From: Westiellopsis prolifica IICB1
GTDB taxonomy: Bacteria > Cyanobacteriota > Cyanobacteriia > Cyanobacteriales > Nostocaceae
Reading direction: 5' to 3'
DNA: 64,000 nucleotides
Assembly: GCF_004323185.1 (NCBI RefSeq)
Contig: NZ_NAPS01000001.1
Location: 79,686-143,685 of the forward strand
The translations under genes were made by a program, and so were the position numbers. Below are positions 1-9,316 of the stretch, piece by piece. Each line of letters opens with the position of its first letter. Position 1 is the stretch's first letter. The notes beneath the pieces are model-generated. The model was not told the DNA's origin. It was given only the letters and a program-made list of their open reading frames with translations, and ran no database searches.

Positions 1-8
1 ATCCCCGA

Positions 9-1640
9 TTAATAATGCAAGTGATTTTTATCAAATTCTATTTGACCGTATTCAAGTTTAATGATTCGGTCTGCTAAATGAAAATATCGGTCATCGTGAC
101 TAATTGCTAAAACTGTTTTACCTTGTTCTCGAAGCTTTGGTAGCAATTCTGTGTAAAATATTTCTTTAAATGCGGGGTCTTGATCAGCTGCCCATTCATC
201 AAATAAATAAATTGGTCTATTTTCTATATATGCTGTCAGCAAGGCTAATCTTTTACGCTGTCCTTGTGATAGAGAAGTGGTAGAAAGTTTTCCATTTTTA
301 ACTTTAACTTTATGCTCTAACTGCAAAAGCTTAAGATAATCTTGGACTTGATAATCTAAATCAGAATTTTCTAATCCCCATAGTTCATCAAATAAATAAA
401 AATCAGCAAACACTACCGAAAAATGCTGGCGATACCATTCGCGATTTTGTTCACTAATTAACTCTTCATCGAGTCTGATTTCTCCACTTTCAGGAATATA
501 AAGTCCAGTAATGAGTTTAGCTAAAGTTGATTTCCCGCTACCGTTTCCCCCCACTATAAATACAAGTTCTTGAGGATAAATTGTCAAATCAATTGGTCCT
601 AAAATAAAGCTATTATCTTCTTCTGCTGTGTGATAAGTGTGAGTTACATGCTTGAGTTGTAAGCTGTGCCAAGAAGTCTTGACAATGGCTGGTGCTGTTG
701 ATATTTCAGCTCGACTAGCAAGAGATAACCCTAAAGATTCTATTTTGTGTAATGCAATGCTGGCTTTGCTTAACTCAGGCAATTTGCCAATAATATTGTC
801 CATTGGCAGCATTAAGTAAGTAAGAGTCAAGATGTAGCCAGAAAGAGTTTGAGGGTTAAGAGTAAGTATATTAGGCAGAGCAAAGATCACAAAACCCATC
901 GCAAAAAAGAAGACAAGTTGACCCCAGCTAGTAGTGATGGCAAAAAATGTCAGACCACCAACATTGTGAAGACGGTAGGTAGTAGCAGTGGATTTGAGTT
1001 TTTTCTCTAGGAAAACTTGCCGCCGTTTGTAGTGTAATTTTAATTCCTTAATTCCTTCAGTGATAGTACGAAAGTCTTTAAAGAGAGTATCTTGGTCATC
1101 ACGCGCGAGGGCTAGCAATTTTTCTCCCCTATTTAGTAGCCATTGACAACTAGCAATTGCCACTACTGTAAGTCCCGCAACCATTACAAGTACTATCCAG
1201 GATAACCAGGTGATGTATACTACACAACCTAAGATAATCGCCAAATTCATAAATAGGAAAGGCATCTGGTAGACGCCATCAGCGACCGCTTGGACATCTT
1301 CGGTCAGAGTTGCTAATAGTCGGGGGCTTCCTAGCCCTTCTAGATGACTCAACTCAGAAGAGAGAATTTGGCGACTCAAGCGCATCCGTAACTGCAAGAC
1401 TGCATTTTGAGATAGGCGAATCAACATCACTTGAGAGACAATGCTGGTAACAAGTGCAACCATAGCCAGCCCAATAAAAGCCCAGATTATACTGATAAAA
1501 GACGAACTAAGGCTACGACTCGCAGTATTACTAATTAAAGCAATCAGACCAGCACTGCTACCACCACTGAGGAATCCAGTCGCGATCGCGATCGCCACCA
1601 TTCCCCAAGAAGAACGCAGTAGAAAATAAATTAAATTCAT
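9..1640 (-). CDS. Cyclic-peptide-type ABC exporter (fused permease/ATPase)
   Basis: This 543-aa inner-membrane half-transporter probably exports a peptide or siderophore-like product. Residues 1-290 form the membrane domain, with hydrophobic segments near 12-35, 50-72, 128-165 and 235-280. The ATPase domain follows: Walker A GGNGSGKS at 364-371, signature LSQGQ at 457-461, Walker B YLFDE ending at 482, and switch His515. The signature LSQGQ instead of LSGGQ, the short linker and the overall length fit the SyrD/PvdE-like cyclic peptide transporter family. The ATG at 1640 gives a normal N-terminus. The gene ends at the window edge, so any operon partner downstream is not visible. The family call is from motif memory; the substrate is unknown. 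Confidence 0.8.
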   Translation of the reverse strand: MNLIYFLLRSSWGMVAIAIATGFLSGGSSAGLIALISNTASRSLSSSFISIIWAFIGLAMVALVTSIVSQVMLIRLSQNAVLQLRMRLSRQILSSELSHLEGLGSPRLLATLTEDVQAVADGVYQMPFLFMNLAIILGCVVYITWLSWIVLVMVAGLTVVAIASCQWLLNRGEKLLALARDDQDTLFKDFRTITEGIKELKLHYKRRQVFLEKKLKSTATTYRLHNVGGLTFFAITTSWGQLVFFFAMGFVIFALPNILTLNPQTLSGYILTLTYLMLPMDNIIGKLPELSKASIALHKIESLGLSLASRAEISTAPAIVKTSWHSLQLKHVTHTYHTAEEDNSFILGPIDLTIYPQELVFIVGGNGSGKSTLAKLITGLYIPESGEIRLDEELISEQNREWYRQHFSVVFADFYLFDELWGLENSDLDYQVQDYLKLLQLEHKVKVKNGKLSTTSLSQGQRKRLALLTAYIENRPIYLFDEWAADQDPAFKEIFYTELLPKLREQGKTVLAISHDDRYFHLADRIIKLEYGQIEFDKNHLHY

Positions 1641-1722
1641 GACATTTTTTATACATTTATTCAGTGAGCGCTTCTAGGGGAGTATTTTGATTTTGTTTTT
1701 TGATTTTATACCATATAAATAT

Positions 1723-2796
1723 TTAATTATTATCAATAGCATATTGTTGAGCAAAGTCTCGATGAATTTGATATTGTATAATTTTTTGTTGAGCTATCGC
1801 ATAATTAGAACTGGTGTATGGTACAGTCTTCAAAAGTGCGATCGCTTCATCCCAGTTTTCAACAACGATATTCCATTCATCTTCAGATTGTGCTAATTTT
1901 GCCAGCTTTGCAGTACGTTTAGCTTGGTTAATTGCTTTGAGATAATTATCTTTTGGTTGAGCTTTATTAGTAGTGAGTGTTGATGGATTTTGACCAGATA
2001 TATTTGTTGCGGATATACTTTGTTGAAATTCTGGTAATTTAGCAAATGAATATATCCATAAAGCAACTAAAGGTATCAAAACAAATGTAAATATTTGTCT
2101 GGATGTTTTACTATATTTATTATTAAAGCTGAAGAAACCCGATTTCTTTTTAACAACTTGTTCAGTTTTTGGGATTTCAGTTACATTAACTTGTGGTTCC
2201 TGACTATTACTTGGAACTGTATCCGCAACCGGGACATTTAAATTTTTGGTTTCCACACTCACACTCTTACCAAAAACCAAACGACACTTAAATAAATACT
2301 CAATCTGAAAAAAAGCAGCAGCAATAATTATCCAAACACTCGCGAAAATCGCTTTGATTTTGCTGTAATGCTGACCAGATTCAGCAATAACTTGACTATA
2401 GTTCAACTGAAATAAAGGTAAAAGAGGAGTACAAATCACAATAGCTGTCAGTGTAGATAAAATAAGTACCAACCAGCTATATAAACTTTCTCTCCAACTG
2501 ACTAATCCAGGGAAAAATCCTTGAATTATATTGATTTTTTCTCCTGGGATGCTGGGAATAAAGCGACTGAAAAGAAAGTGATGTAGAAAAGCGATCGCTG
2601 GTATAGGTAATATCAGCGTAAATATCGTCAACAGTGTGGCTGATTCTGGTCTTTGTGACCATTTAGCTAAGTTGAACCATAAGTCCTGATCACGCTTGAT
2701 CATGGTAATAAATCCAGCCATCACTACCGATAAAATCAAAGCGTTCAGCCATGCATTCGGGTGAGGGAACCATTTGAGTGATTTAAATTTTTTCAT
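1723..2796 (-). CDS. Multi-spanning membrane protein of unknown function
   Basis: I do not recognise this 357-aa protein. It has hydrophobic segments near residues 15-32, 52-75, 100-135 and 150-170, then a polar stretch of about 55 residues, another membrane segment near 233-252 and a soluble C-terminal tail of about 100 residues. The tail (residues ~285-355) is Ala/Gln/Lys-rich and helical. Its WDEAIALLKTVP and YAIAQQKIIQYQ motifs resemble tails attached to several cyanobacterial membrane proteins, from memory. The gene is divergent from the antiporter gene and lies downstream of nothing obvious. Its start, ATG at 2796, is almost opposite the first possible start of the antiporter reading frame. 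Confidence 0.6.
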   Translation of the reverse strand: MKKFKSLKWFPHPNAWLNALILSVVMAGFITMIKRDQDLWFNLAKWSQRPESATLLTIFTLILPIPAIAFLHHFLFSRFIPSIPGEKINIIQGFFPGLVSWRESLYSWLVLILSTLTAIVICTPLLPLFQLNYSQVIAESGQHYSKIKAIFASVWIIIAAAFFQIEYLFKCRLVFGKSVSVETKNLNVPVADTVPSNSQEPQVNVTEIPKTEQVVKKKSGFFSFNNKYSKTSRQIFTFVLIPLVALWIYSFAKLPEFQQSISATNISGQNPSTLTTNKAQPKDNYLKAINQAKRTAKLAKLAQSEDEWNIVVENWDEAIALLKTVPYTSSNYAIAQQKIIQYQIHRDFAQQYAIDNN

Positions 2797-3029
2797 ATTT
2801 GGAACAAGGGTTTAGGGATGATTTTTCGGAGCGGTATAAACTATATAGACGTTATATAGGGTGTTACTTTAGCATCTTTCTTGCCAAAATGTTTACCTGT
2901 ATGGTACTTAGTACCGTCAGTTTACCTGTTTTTGGCTTTTATCGAACCGTCTTGCTCGTTAGCCAAAACTCAAATAAGCAGTCTATTGTTTATGGTGAGG
3001 AAAGTGTCAACCTGAACAGAAATAGTGTC

Positions 3030-4592
3030 ATGACAATAGAATCTGCTGTCGGTGGAGTCGGGATAGAACACAATTTAAAGCAATTTCTCTTAGTACTGTC
3101 GGTTTCTTTAACTGTGGCGACTTTACCGCAAGTTTTTAGCTGGTTTCGCCATATTCCCTACACATTACTTTTGGTAATTGCTGGCTTGGGATTAGCACTG
3201 GTGGATGTGAGATTAGTCAATCTTTCTCCAGACTTAATTTTGGCAATTTTTCTGCCACCTTTATTATTTGAAGCCGCTTGGAACTTGAAATGGTCTAACT
3301 TAAAGCGAGATTTTATTCCTATCTGTCTCTATGCAGTTGTAGGAGTCCTGATTTCTATTGCAGGTGTAACGCTAGGTTTGAATCTCTTAGCAGGAATACC
3401 GTTAACAACAGCACTGTTAGTGGGAGCAAGTTTATCTGCTACCGATCCTGTTTCGGTCACAGCTTTGTTTAGAGAACTAGGAGTAGATAAACGCCTGACG
3501 ACCTTGATGGAAGGCGAAAGCTTATTTAATGATGGCATGGCAGTTGTTGCCTTTAGCTTTTTAGTTGCATTACCTTTGGGAACAGCACAACTGGGAATTC
3601 AGCCTTTGGTGGTGCAGCTATTTACTGTTGTTGGAATTGGTTTAGCTGTGGGTGGTTTGATTGGTTTTGGTATTTCCTATCTCACCCAAAGATTTGATTT
3701 ACCACTCGTAGAACAATCTTTAACTCTTGTCTCTGCTTACGGAACTTACATTATTGCCGAAGAATTAGGTGGATCGGGTGTAATTGCAGTTGTCACCACT
3801 GGCTTAATTTTGGGTAACTTTGGTTCCCGAATTGGTATGAACCCACGAACACGGGTGATTGTTAGTGAATTTTGGGAATTTTTAGCTTTTTTTGTGAATT
3901 CGATTGTATTTCTGTTGATTGGAGATCAAGTTAGATTTGCTGACTTAGCAGAAAACCTGACAATCATTGCTGTGACGATCGCCGGAATGGTTTTAGCAAG
4001 AGCGATCGCAGTCTACGGTTTAGGCTTTGTTAGTAATCGCCTTGCTCATTCCAATATTCCCTTACCAGAACAAACTGTACTCTGGTGGGGAGGTTTACGC
4101 GGTTCTGTTTCTATTGCTTTGGCGTTGAGTGTACCGAATATTTTGGCAGAACGGGAAGACTTGATTAACACCGTATTTGGAGTAGTTTTATTTACTTTGT
4201 TAGTCCAAGGATTAACTACTAAACCTTTGCTAGAAAAACTCAAACTTTTGGGTGATCAGCCTTTACGACAGCAATATTTAGAATTCATTGCTCGTCAGAG
4301 TGCTATCAAACGTGTATTAGAATACTTGAGACAAATAGAAGAACGCCCAGGACTTGAGCCGGAATTTTACCGCTATCAGGAAACTTTAATCAAAGGCGAA
4401 CTTCAGCGCTTGGAGGAAAAAATTGATAAATTACACAATGAGTATCCGAATCTGCGAGACTTCACTGCTGAACAATTGCGAATGGAATTACTAGCTGTAG
4501 AAGCAGATACCTACGCGGAGTTTGTGCGATCGGGTCGATTAAATCAAGAACTTGCACCTTTGCTTGAGGATGTTTTAGAAGAAGGAAATTAG
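3030..4592 (+). CDS. Na+/H+ antiporter, CPA1 family
   Basis: This is a secondary transporter exchanging Na+ (or K+) for protons across the plasma or thylakoid membrane. The membrane domain has about 12 hydrophobic segments and carries the CPA1 hallmarks: FLPPLLFEAAW in an early helix, then GASLSATDPVSV and EGESLFNDGMAVV, which hold the ion-binding Asp residues. A cytosolic tail of ~110 residues, rich in charged helices, follows. The reading frame is open back to a TTG at 2799, but the first 77 codons have no antiporter character. I prefer the ATG at 3030 (520 aa), which places the first membrane helix near residue 20. ATG 2889 is an alternative. The gene is divergent from the membrane-protein gene ending at 2796. 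Confidence 0.85.
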   Translation: MTIESAVGGVGIEHNLKQFLLVLSVSLTVATLPQVFSWFRHIPYTLLLVIAGLGLALVDVRLVNLSPDLILAIFLPPLLFEAAWNLKWSNLKRDFIPICLYAVVGVLISIAGVTLGLNLLAGIPLTTALLVGASLSATDPVSVTALFRELGVDKRLTTLMEGESLFNDGMAVVAFSFLVALPLGTAQLGIQPLVVQLFTVVGIGLAVGGLIGFGISYLTQRFDLPLVEQSLTLVSAYGTYIIAEELGGSGVIAVVTTGLILGNFGSRIGMNPRTRVIVSEFWEFLAFFVNSIVFLLIGDQVRFADLAENLTIIAVTIAGMVLARAIAVYGLGFVSNRLAHSNIPLPEQTVLWWGGLRGSVSIALALSVPNILAEREDLINTVFGVVLFTLLVQGLTTKPLLEKLKLLGDQPLRQQYLEFIARQSAIKRVLEYLRQIEERPGLEPEFYRYQETLIKGELQRLEEKIDKLHNEYPNLRDFTAEQLRMELLAVEADTYAEFVRSGRLNQELAPLLEDVLEEGN

Positions 4593-4727
4593 AAGCAGTG
4601 GTGAAAGGGGAAGTTCAGTATAAAAATACTTCCCGTAGGTGGATAAAAGTTTCACTACTTTTATTTACGGTAGTTAAATTATGATTAACGCCGATAATTA
4701 CCTTGTTCGCATCTACAACTAATAAAT

Positions 4728-7085
4728 ATGCCAGAATTTGCCGGAGAATTACCCATCCGTGAACCAGTATGGAATGCGATCGCATCTGTTGAAAATATCC
4801 AACGTCAACAGCAAAGTATAGTTTTTAACTGTGGTGTTGGTTGCCTGTCTCTCTATATAGTTGCTCCTAACCTTATCCGTGTACGCTTTTCACCCACGGG
4901 AGAATTTAGACCCAGGCGTGATTGGGCTGTAATACCCAAAGATGAAGACTGGGCTGTTGTATCTTTTGATATCCAAGAAACAGCCGATGAGGTAATTATA
5001 GAAACCGCAAAAATTCGAGTATGTGTCCAGCGTCATCCTTGTCGAATCCAGTTTTTTGACAAAGCCGATCGTCCTTTTGCCCAAGATACAGGTTTAGGGG
5101 TCGGTTGGCGACAAATGGGAACAGGTAAGTCTCAAGTTGCTTGTTGGAAAAAGATTGAGGCAGAAGAAAATTATTATGGTTTTGGGGAACGTGCAGGATT
5201 ACTAAATCAAAAGGGTAAGCGTCTCACCAATTGGACAACCGATAGCTTAGATTACAATGTCCAAACTGACGCCATGTACCAAGCGATTCCATTTTTTATG
5301 GCGTTGCGTCCGGGGATAGGTTATGGTTTGTTTTTTAACACGACTTTTTGGAGTCGCTTTGATGTCGGTGCTGATCAACCAGATATTCTGTGCTTGGAAA
5401 CTCTGGGTGGAGAACTAGACTATTACATTATTTACAGTCCCGAACCCGCAGAAATACTTCATACTTACACCCAATTAACAGGGCGAATGCAACTACCGCC
5501 ACAATGGGCGCTGGGTTATCATCAATGTCGTTGGAGTTACGACTCAGAAACAGAAGTTCGCCAATTAGTACAGCAATTGCGTCAGCGTCGGATTCCTTGC
5601 GATGTGATTCATTTAGATATTGACTATATGTTTGGCTACCGAGTGTTTACGTGGAATCCACGTCGGTTTCCAGACCCAGAGAAATTGCTGAGTGATTTAG
5701 CAGAGGATGGTATCAAAGTAGTTACTATCGTCGATCCGGGAGTGAAATTTGAACCACAAGCAGATTACGCTGTCTATGATCAAGGGTTAGAAAAGGATTG
5801 CTTTATTCGTAGGGCTGACGGTAAAGTTTTTCATGGTTACGTTTGGCCTGGTCGGGCTGTTTTTCCAGAATTTTTGCGCCCGGAGGTGCGTCAATGGTGG
5901 GGAGATTTGCACCGTAACTTAACTGATGTTGGCGTGGCTGGGATTTGGAATGATATGAATGAACCAGCCATGAACGATCGCCCCTTTGGAGATGAGGGGG
6001 GACAAAAAATATTTTTCCCGATGGATGCACCAAGTGGTTCACCGGGCGAACGCACCAGTTACAGTGAAACTCATAATTTGTACGGCTTAATGATGGCTCG
6101 TGCGTGTCGAGAAGCAGTAGAAAAATTGCGAGAGCGATCGCGTACTTTTGTTTTAACCCGTTCTGGTTACGCAGGTGTACAGAAATGGTCGGCGGTATGG
6201 ACAGGAGATAATCACTCACTTTGGGAATACCTGGAAATGTCCCTACCTATGCTCTGCAATTTGGGCTTATCTGGTGTAGCTTTTGTTGGTGCAGATATTG
6301 GGGGATTTGCGGGTGATGCTACGCCAGAACTGTTTGCGCGGTGGATGCAGGCGGGAATGTTGTATCCGTTTATGCGCGCTCACTCGATGATTAACACCAA
6401 GCGCCATGAACCTTGGGAATTTGGTTTGCAAGTAGAAGAAATCTGTCGTCAATATATTGAACTGCGTTACCGATTACTACCTTATATATACACTTTGTTC
6501 TGGGAAGCAGCGACCACAGGCGCACCTGTTCTGCGACCTCTGCTTTATCATTATTTTGGCGACCCCAAAACCTACGAATTATACGACCAAGTACTTTTAG
6601 GTTCATCCCTGATGGCAGCACCCGTCTACCGACCAGGGGTAGAAAAACGCCTAGTGTACCTACCCGCAGGAACTTGGTACGACTGGTGGACAGGAAAAGC
6701 CTACACAGGTTCAACCTATATTCTTGCCGATGCACCAATTGATAAAATGCCTATGTACATCCGTGCTGGCTCAATAATTCCCCTTGGCCCGGTAATGCAA
6801 TATGTAGGCGAGTCGCCTTTAAATCAACTCCGGTTGCGAGTTACTCCAGGTACAGGCGAGTGGACACTGTATGAAGACGACGGACATTCCTTCGCATATC
6901 GTGATGGTGCTTGGTCAACTACAACCTACCGAGTGTATACGGAAGACACACAAACAATAGTAGAAATTCAAGCCAGACAAGGACAATGGACTCCTCACCC
7001 GCGTCAGGTCATTGTTGAGGTGGTGGGTAAAGGAGAGCAAGAATTTGCAGATGATGGTTCTGCACGTCGTTTAGTTTTTCTTTAA
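4728..7085 (+). CDS. Glycoside hydrolase family 31 alpha-glucosidase
   Basis: This 785-aa enzyme should release glucose from the non-reducing ends of alpha-glucosides such as maltodextrins or glycogen fragments. It has the GH31 layout: an N-terminal beta-sandwich (to about residue 240), a (beta/alpha)8 barrel, and C-terminal beta domains ending with a region like DUF5110. The nucleophile motif WNDMNEP gives Asp409. The likely acid/base Asp494 lies in WTGDNHS. HQCRWSY near residue 265 is another family signature. There is no signal peptide, so the enzyme is probably cytosolic. The gene stands alone and is followed within 35 bp by a perfect hairpin (7121-7140) belonging to a dispersed repeat that could also act as a transcript end. 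Substrate specificity cannot be read from sequence. Confidence 0.92.
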   Translation: MPEFAGELPIREPVWNAIASVENIQRQQQSIVFNCGVGCLSLYIVAPNLIRVRFSPTGEFRPRRDWAVIPKDEDWAVVSFDIQETADEVIIETAKIRVCVQRHPCRIQFFDKADRPFAQDTGLGVGWRQMGTGKSQVACWKKIEAEENYYGFGERAGLLNQKGKRLTNWTTDSLDYNVQTDAMYQAIPFFMALRPGIGYGLFFNTTFWSRFDVGADQPDILCLETLGGELDYYIIYSPEPAEILHTYTQLTGRMQLPPQWALGYHQCRWSYDSETEVRQLVQQLRQRRIPCDVIHLDIDYMFGYRVFTWNPRRFPDPEKLLSDLAEDGIKVVTIVDPGVKFEPQADYAVYDQGLEKDCFIRRADGKVFHGYVWPGRAVFPEFLRPEVRQWWGDLHRNLTDVGVAGIWNDMNEPAMNDRPFGDEGGQKIFFPMDAPSGSPGERTSYSETHNLYGLMMARACREAVEKLRERSRTFVLTRSGYAGVQKWSAVWTGDNHSLWEYLEMSLPMLCNLGLSGVAFVGADIGGFAGDATPELFARWMQAGMLYPFMRAHSMINTKRHEPWEFGLQVEEICRQYIELRYRLLPYIYTLFWEAATTGAPVLRPLLYHYFGDPKTYELYDQVLLGSSLMAAPVYRPGVEKRLVYLPAGTWYDWWTGKAYTGSTYILADAPIDKMPMYIRAGSIIPLGPVMQYVGESPLNQLRLRVTPGTGEWTLYEDDGHSFAYRDGAWSTTTYRVYTEDTQTIVEIQARQGQWTPHPRQVIVEVVGKGEQEFADDGSARRLVFL

Positions 7086-7095
7086 TTTGTTTGTA

Positions 7096-7180
7096 GGGGA
7101 GCATCGTAAATGTTCAAAAAACTGCGATTGAAATCGCAGTCTCATAGTAAAAGTCTGCTTAAGCAGACTGTTTGATTTTC
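7096..7180. repeat. Dispersed double-hairpin repeat, copy 1
   Basis: This ~85-bp unit holds two perfect hairpins, ACTGCGATTGAAATCGCAGT (7121-7140) and GTCTGCTTAAGCAGAC (7153-7168), joined by CTCATAGTAAAA. A second copy in opposite orientation lies at 9073-9164. It sits just after the GH31 stop codon. Confidence 0.85.
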
Positions 7181-7201
7181 AAGGCAGAGAGAGAGAGAGG
7201 T

Positions 7202-7804
7202 CTATTCTTGTGTCGGAGTGTTAGCCTCTTTGATAGAAGCTGGTTGTAATTGTTCTATCTTTTGTACAGGCGATCGCCCCAGTGTGAAATAATGACTCAG
7301 CCACACTAAACTACCTAAAAACACAGCAATTAACCCAATTAAAGTCCGGGTTAACAATTTCACCTGAGAACGTAAAAATCTAACTTCTCGACTCTGATTA
7401 TCCCATTCTGAAACAGAACTAGCCGGAGGAAGTTTTTGTTCAATAATTACTGCCGTATTTTGTACAAATTGATTTCTAAAAGTAACCTGTTGGTGTAGCC
7501 AATCAGTAATTAATTGCGGACAATTTTTTTTCACCCAATGCCAAGCAAATATTCTAAATGCCGGCTTGGACATCCTAGCTATAAATTTTAATATTTTTTT
7601 AACAGGGCGAGAGCGAAACTTTTTATTGATTAGGTGAAAAGAACCTACGTCATAAAGACGATCAAAGATGAGCTTCACAGTCGCTTCTTCTTTAGTAGTT
7701 AAATATTCAATAATCAGAAAAACTTCTTGCATAAGTTCTTCTTCTTTGGAACTCTCTGCCAAAACATTTGTTAAATCATTAGATATTTTTACTTGATTAG
7801 TCAT
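7202..7804 (-). CDS. Small membrane-anchored protein of unknown function
   Basis: I do not recognise this 200-aa protein. The first ~140 residues are charged and helical with no obvious motif. A single hydrophobic segment near residues 148-170 (TLIGLIAVFLGSLVWL) is followed by a short polar tail, so the bulk is likely cytosolic and anchored by its C-terminal part. It lies with the SDR gene inside a block bracketed by inverted copies of the double-hairpin repeat (7096-7180 and 9073-9164). About 480 bp of spacer and two heptamer arrays separate the two genes, so they are unlikely to share a transcript. The start is ATG at 7804. Confidence 0.6.
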   Translation of the reverse strand: MTNQVKISNDLTNVLAESSKEEELMQEVFLIIEYLTTKEEATVKLIFDRLYDVGSFHLINKKFRSRPVKKILKFIARMSKPAFRIFAWHWVKKNCPQLITDWLHQQVTFRNQFVQNTAVIIEQKLPPASSVSEWDNQSREVRFLRSQVKLLTRTLIGLIAVFLGSLVWLSHYFTLGRSPVQKIEQLQPASIKEANTPTQE

Positions 7805-8128
7805 AACCTTTGCTTTGGCAGAACATCTTATAATCTTTAAGTAAAACGATATTTTAATTATTCAAAAAAACCAATATATCAACAAGCATATTTAGAAAAA
7901 AATTAATATTCACATCGCCATCTATCTCATAGGTTATGTGGCAATTTGGATACTGCAATAATAAAACTGTACGCAATCAATGGAAATAAAAAAAGTTACA
8001 AAATTAACAAAAAACAGACAAGCTGTTTTTTAAGTGATTATACAGGTTGTAAAAATTGTAAAGACAAAATCATCTTAAAGGTTATCGTTTGCAAAAAGAA
8101 TTATCTCTAGAGAGATTTAATAGATTGG
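7805..8128. other. AT-rich spacer, no gene seen
   Basis: This strongly AT-rich stretch lies upstream of the gene at 7202-7804 and presumably holds its promoter. I see no ORF or RNA gene in it. Two tandem heptamer arrays follow immediately to the right. Confidence 0.5.
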
Positions 8129-8177
8129 TCAATAGTCAATAGTCAATAGTCAATAGTCAATAGTCAATAGTCAATAG
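8129..8177. repeat. Tandem heptamer array (TCAATAG)7
   Basis: Seven head-to-tail perfect copies of TCAATAG. The same heptamer occurs three times at the thiL stop codon (18534-18554). Arrays of this kind are the short tandemly repeated repetitive sequences common in Nostocales. Confidence 0.95.
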
Positions 8178-8242
8178 TCGCTTGTAAATTGTCAGTTAAC
8201 AGTTTAATTTGATAACTGATAACTCTCCCTTGTCCCCTGTGT

Positions 8243-8284
8243 CCCCGATCCCCGATCCCCGATCCCCGATCCCCGATCCCCGAT
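8243..8284. repeat. Tandem heptamer array (CCCCGAT)6
   Basis: Six perfect copies of CCCCGAT end one base before the stop codon of the SDR gene (8286-8288). The array therefore occupies the whole immediate 3' flank of that gene. Confidence 0.95.
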
Positions 8285-8285
8285 C

Positions 8286-9050
8286 TCACCAGGGTAGACG
8301 ACTACCATCCCACGAAAAGAACTGGCCGCTATCCTCAGTTTGTAGCTTTTCCATCACAGCAAGCAATTGGTTAACAGTACGTTCTACCGAAAATAGTTTT
8401 TCTGGCGGTACATTCTTTTGAAAAGGTTTAGAAAGACGGGTATCAGTTGTACCGGGGTGCAATGTGACAACTATGGTTTTTGGGCTAGTTCTGCCATATT
8501 CTATTGCGACGTTTCGCATTAACATATTCAACGCAGCTTTAGAAGCACGATAACCATACCAGCCACCGAGTTGATTATCACCAATACTTCCAACTTTGGC
8601 AGAAATACTAGCAAAAATACTGCTATCGCTATGACGAAACAATGGTAACAAATGCTTGGCAAGCAACACCGCACCAATACTGTTTACTTGAAAATAGTGC
8701 AGCAAATTTTCCGAGTTAATTTGCTTCAAACTTTTTTCTGGTTGCAGTGTTCCTTGATGGAGAACCCCAACACAGTGAACAACCAAATGTAGTTTATCTA
8801 TTTCCCCACGCAGGAATTGTACACCTTCAGCAATTTGCGCTTCATCTGTAATATCCATAGCCAGACAAGTTAGTCTCTCAGGATATACATCTGATAACGT
8901 AATTAATTCAGCCGCTGACTCTTTGTGATGATAAGTTGCATAAACCTTATTAATACCCTGCAATTGCAGTAATTTTTTCACAAATCCTAAACCGATACCT
9001 TGACCAGCACCTACAATCAACGCCTTACATGAGTCGGTATAAGTAAACAT
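8286..9050 (-). CDS. Short-chain dehydrogenase/reductase (C-factor/CsgA-like)
   Basis: This is a 254-aa classical SDR, an NAD(P)-dependent oxidoreductase, probably cytosolic. The nucleotide-binding loop is GAGQGIG at residues 14-20. The catalytic residues are Ser150 in ASIS and Tyr167/Lys171 in YGYRASK. The LAMDIT motif at about 64-69 is the usual Asp that contacts adenine. Length and motif spacing match the group annotated as C-factor or CsgA-like in cyanobacteria, where the substrate is generally not known. The 3' end abuts the CCCCGAT array, and the 5' side carries the inverted copy of the double-hairpin repeat. It is probably a single-gene transcript. Confidence 0.85.
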   Translation of the reverse strand: MFTYTDSCKALIVGAGQGIGLGFVKKLLQLQGINKVYATYHHKESAAELITLSDVYPERLTCLAMDITDEAQIAEGVQFLRGEIDKLHLVVHCVGVLHQGTLQPEKSLKQINSENLLHYFQVNSIGAVLLAKHLLPLFRHSDSSIFASISAKVGSIGDNQLGGWYGYRASKAALNMLMRNVAIEYGRTSPKTIVVTLHPGTTDTRLSKPFQKNVPPEKLFSVERTVNQLLAVMEKLQTEDSGQFFSWDGSRLPW

Positions 9051-9072
9051 AAGTTTTAGCTTAATCCTTCAT

Positions 9073-9164
9073 AAAATCAAGTAGTCTGCTTTAAGCAGAC
9101 TTTAACTATGAGACTGCGATTTCAATCGTAGGCGGTTTTTTGAAGAATATTTGGGATGCTCCCA
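9073..9164. repeat. Dispersed double-hairpin repeat, copy 2 (inverted)
   Basis: The reverse complement matches 7096-7180 over nearly the whole length, including the two stems and the flanking GGGAGCATC and TTGATTTT. The spacer to its right (to 9316) also holds TTCGTGTCTTAGTGCCTTGG, related to the repeats at 38494 and 43617, and a GC-rich AGCGGCTACTT repeat near 9240. Confidence 0.85.
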
Positions 9165-9316
9165 GCTTTTCATCTTCGTGTCTTAGTGCCTTGGTGGTTC
9201 AATAATTATTTTTAAACCACTTAGACACATAGACGCGCTAGCGGCTACTTGCAGAAGTCGCTTACGCGCCTACCCGTAAGGGTAGACACTAAGAAAAATA
9301 CATTACTAACTAATAT

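Noticed and set aside
2799-3029. N-terminal 77-codon extension of the antiporter from TTG 2799
   Set aside because: It would start next to the divergent gene's start, and the segment lacks family features; ATG 3030 preferred.
8129-8177. Heptamer arrays (also 8243, 49331, 54414) considered as CRISPR
   Set aside because: Units are 7 bp without spacers; they are simple tandem repeats.
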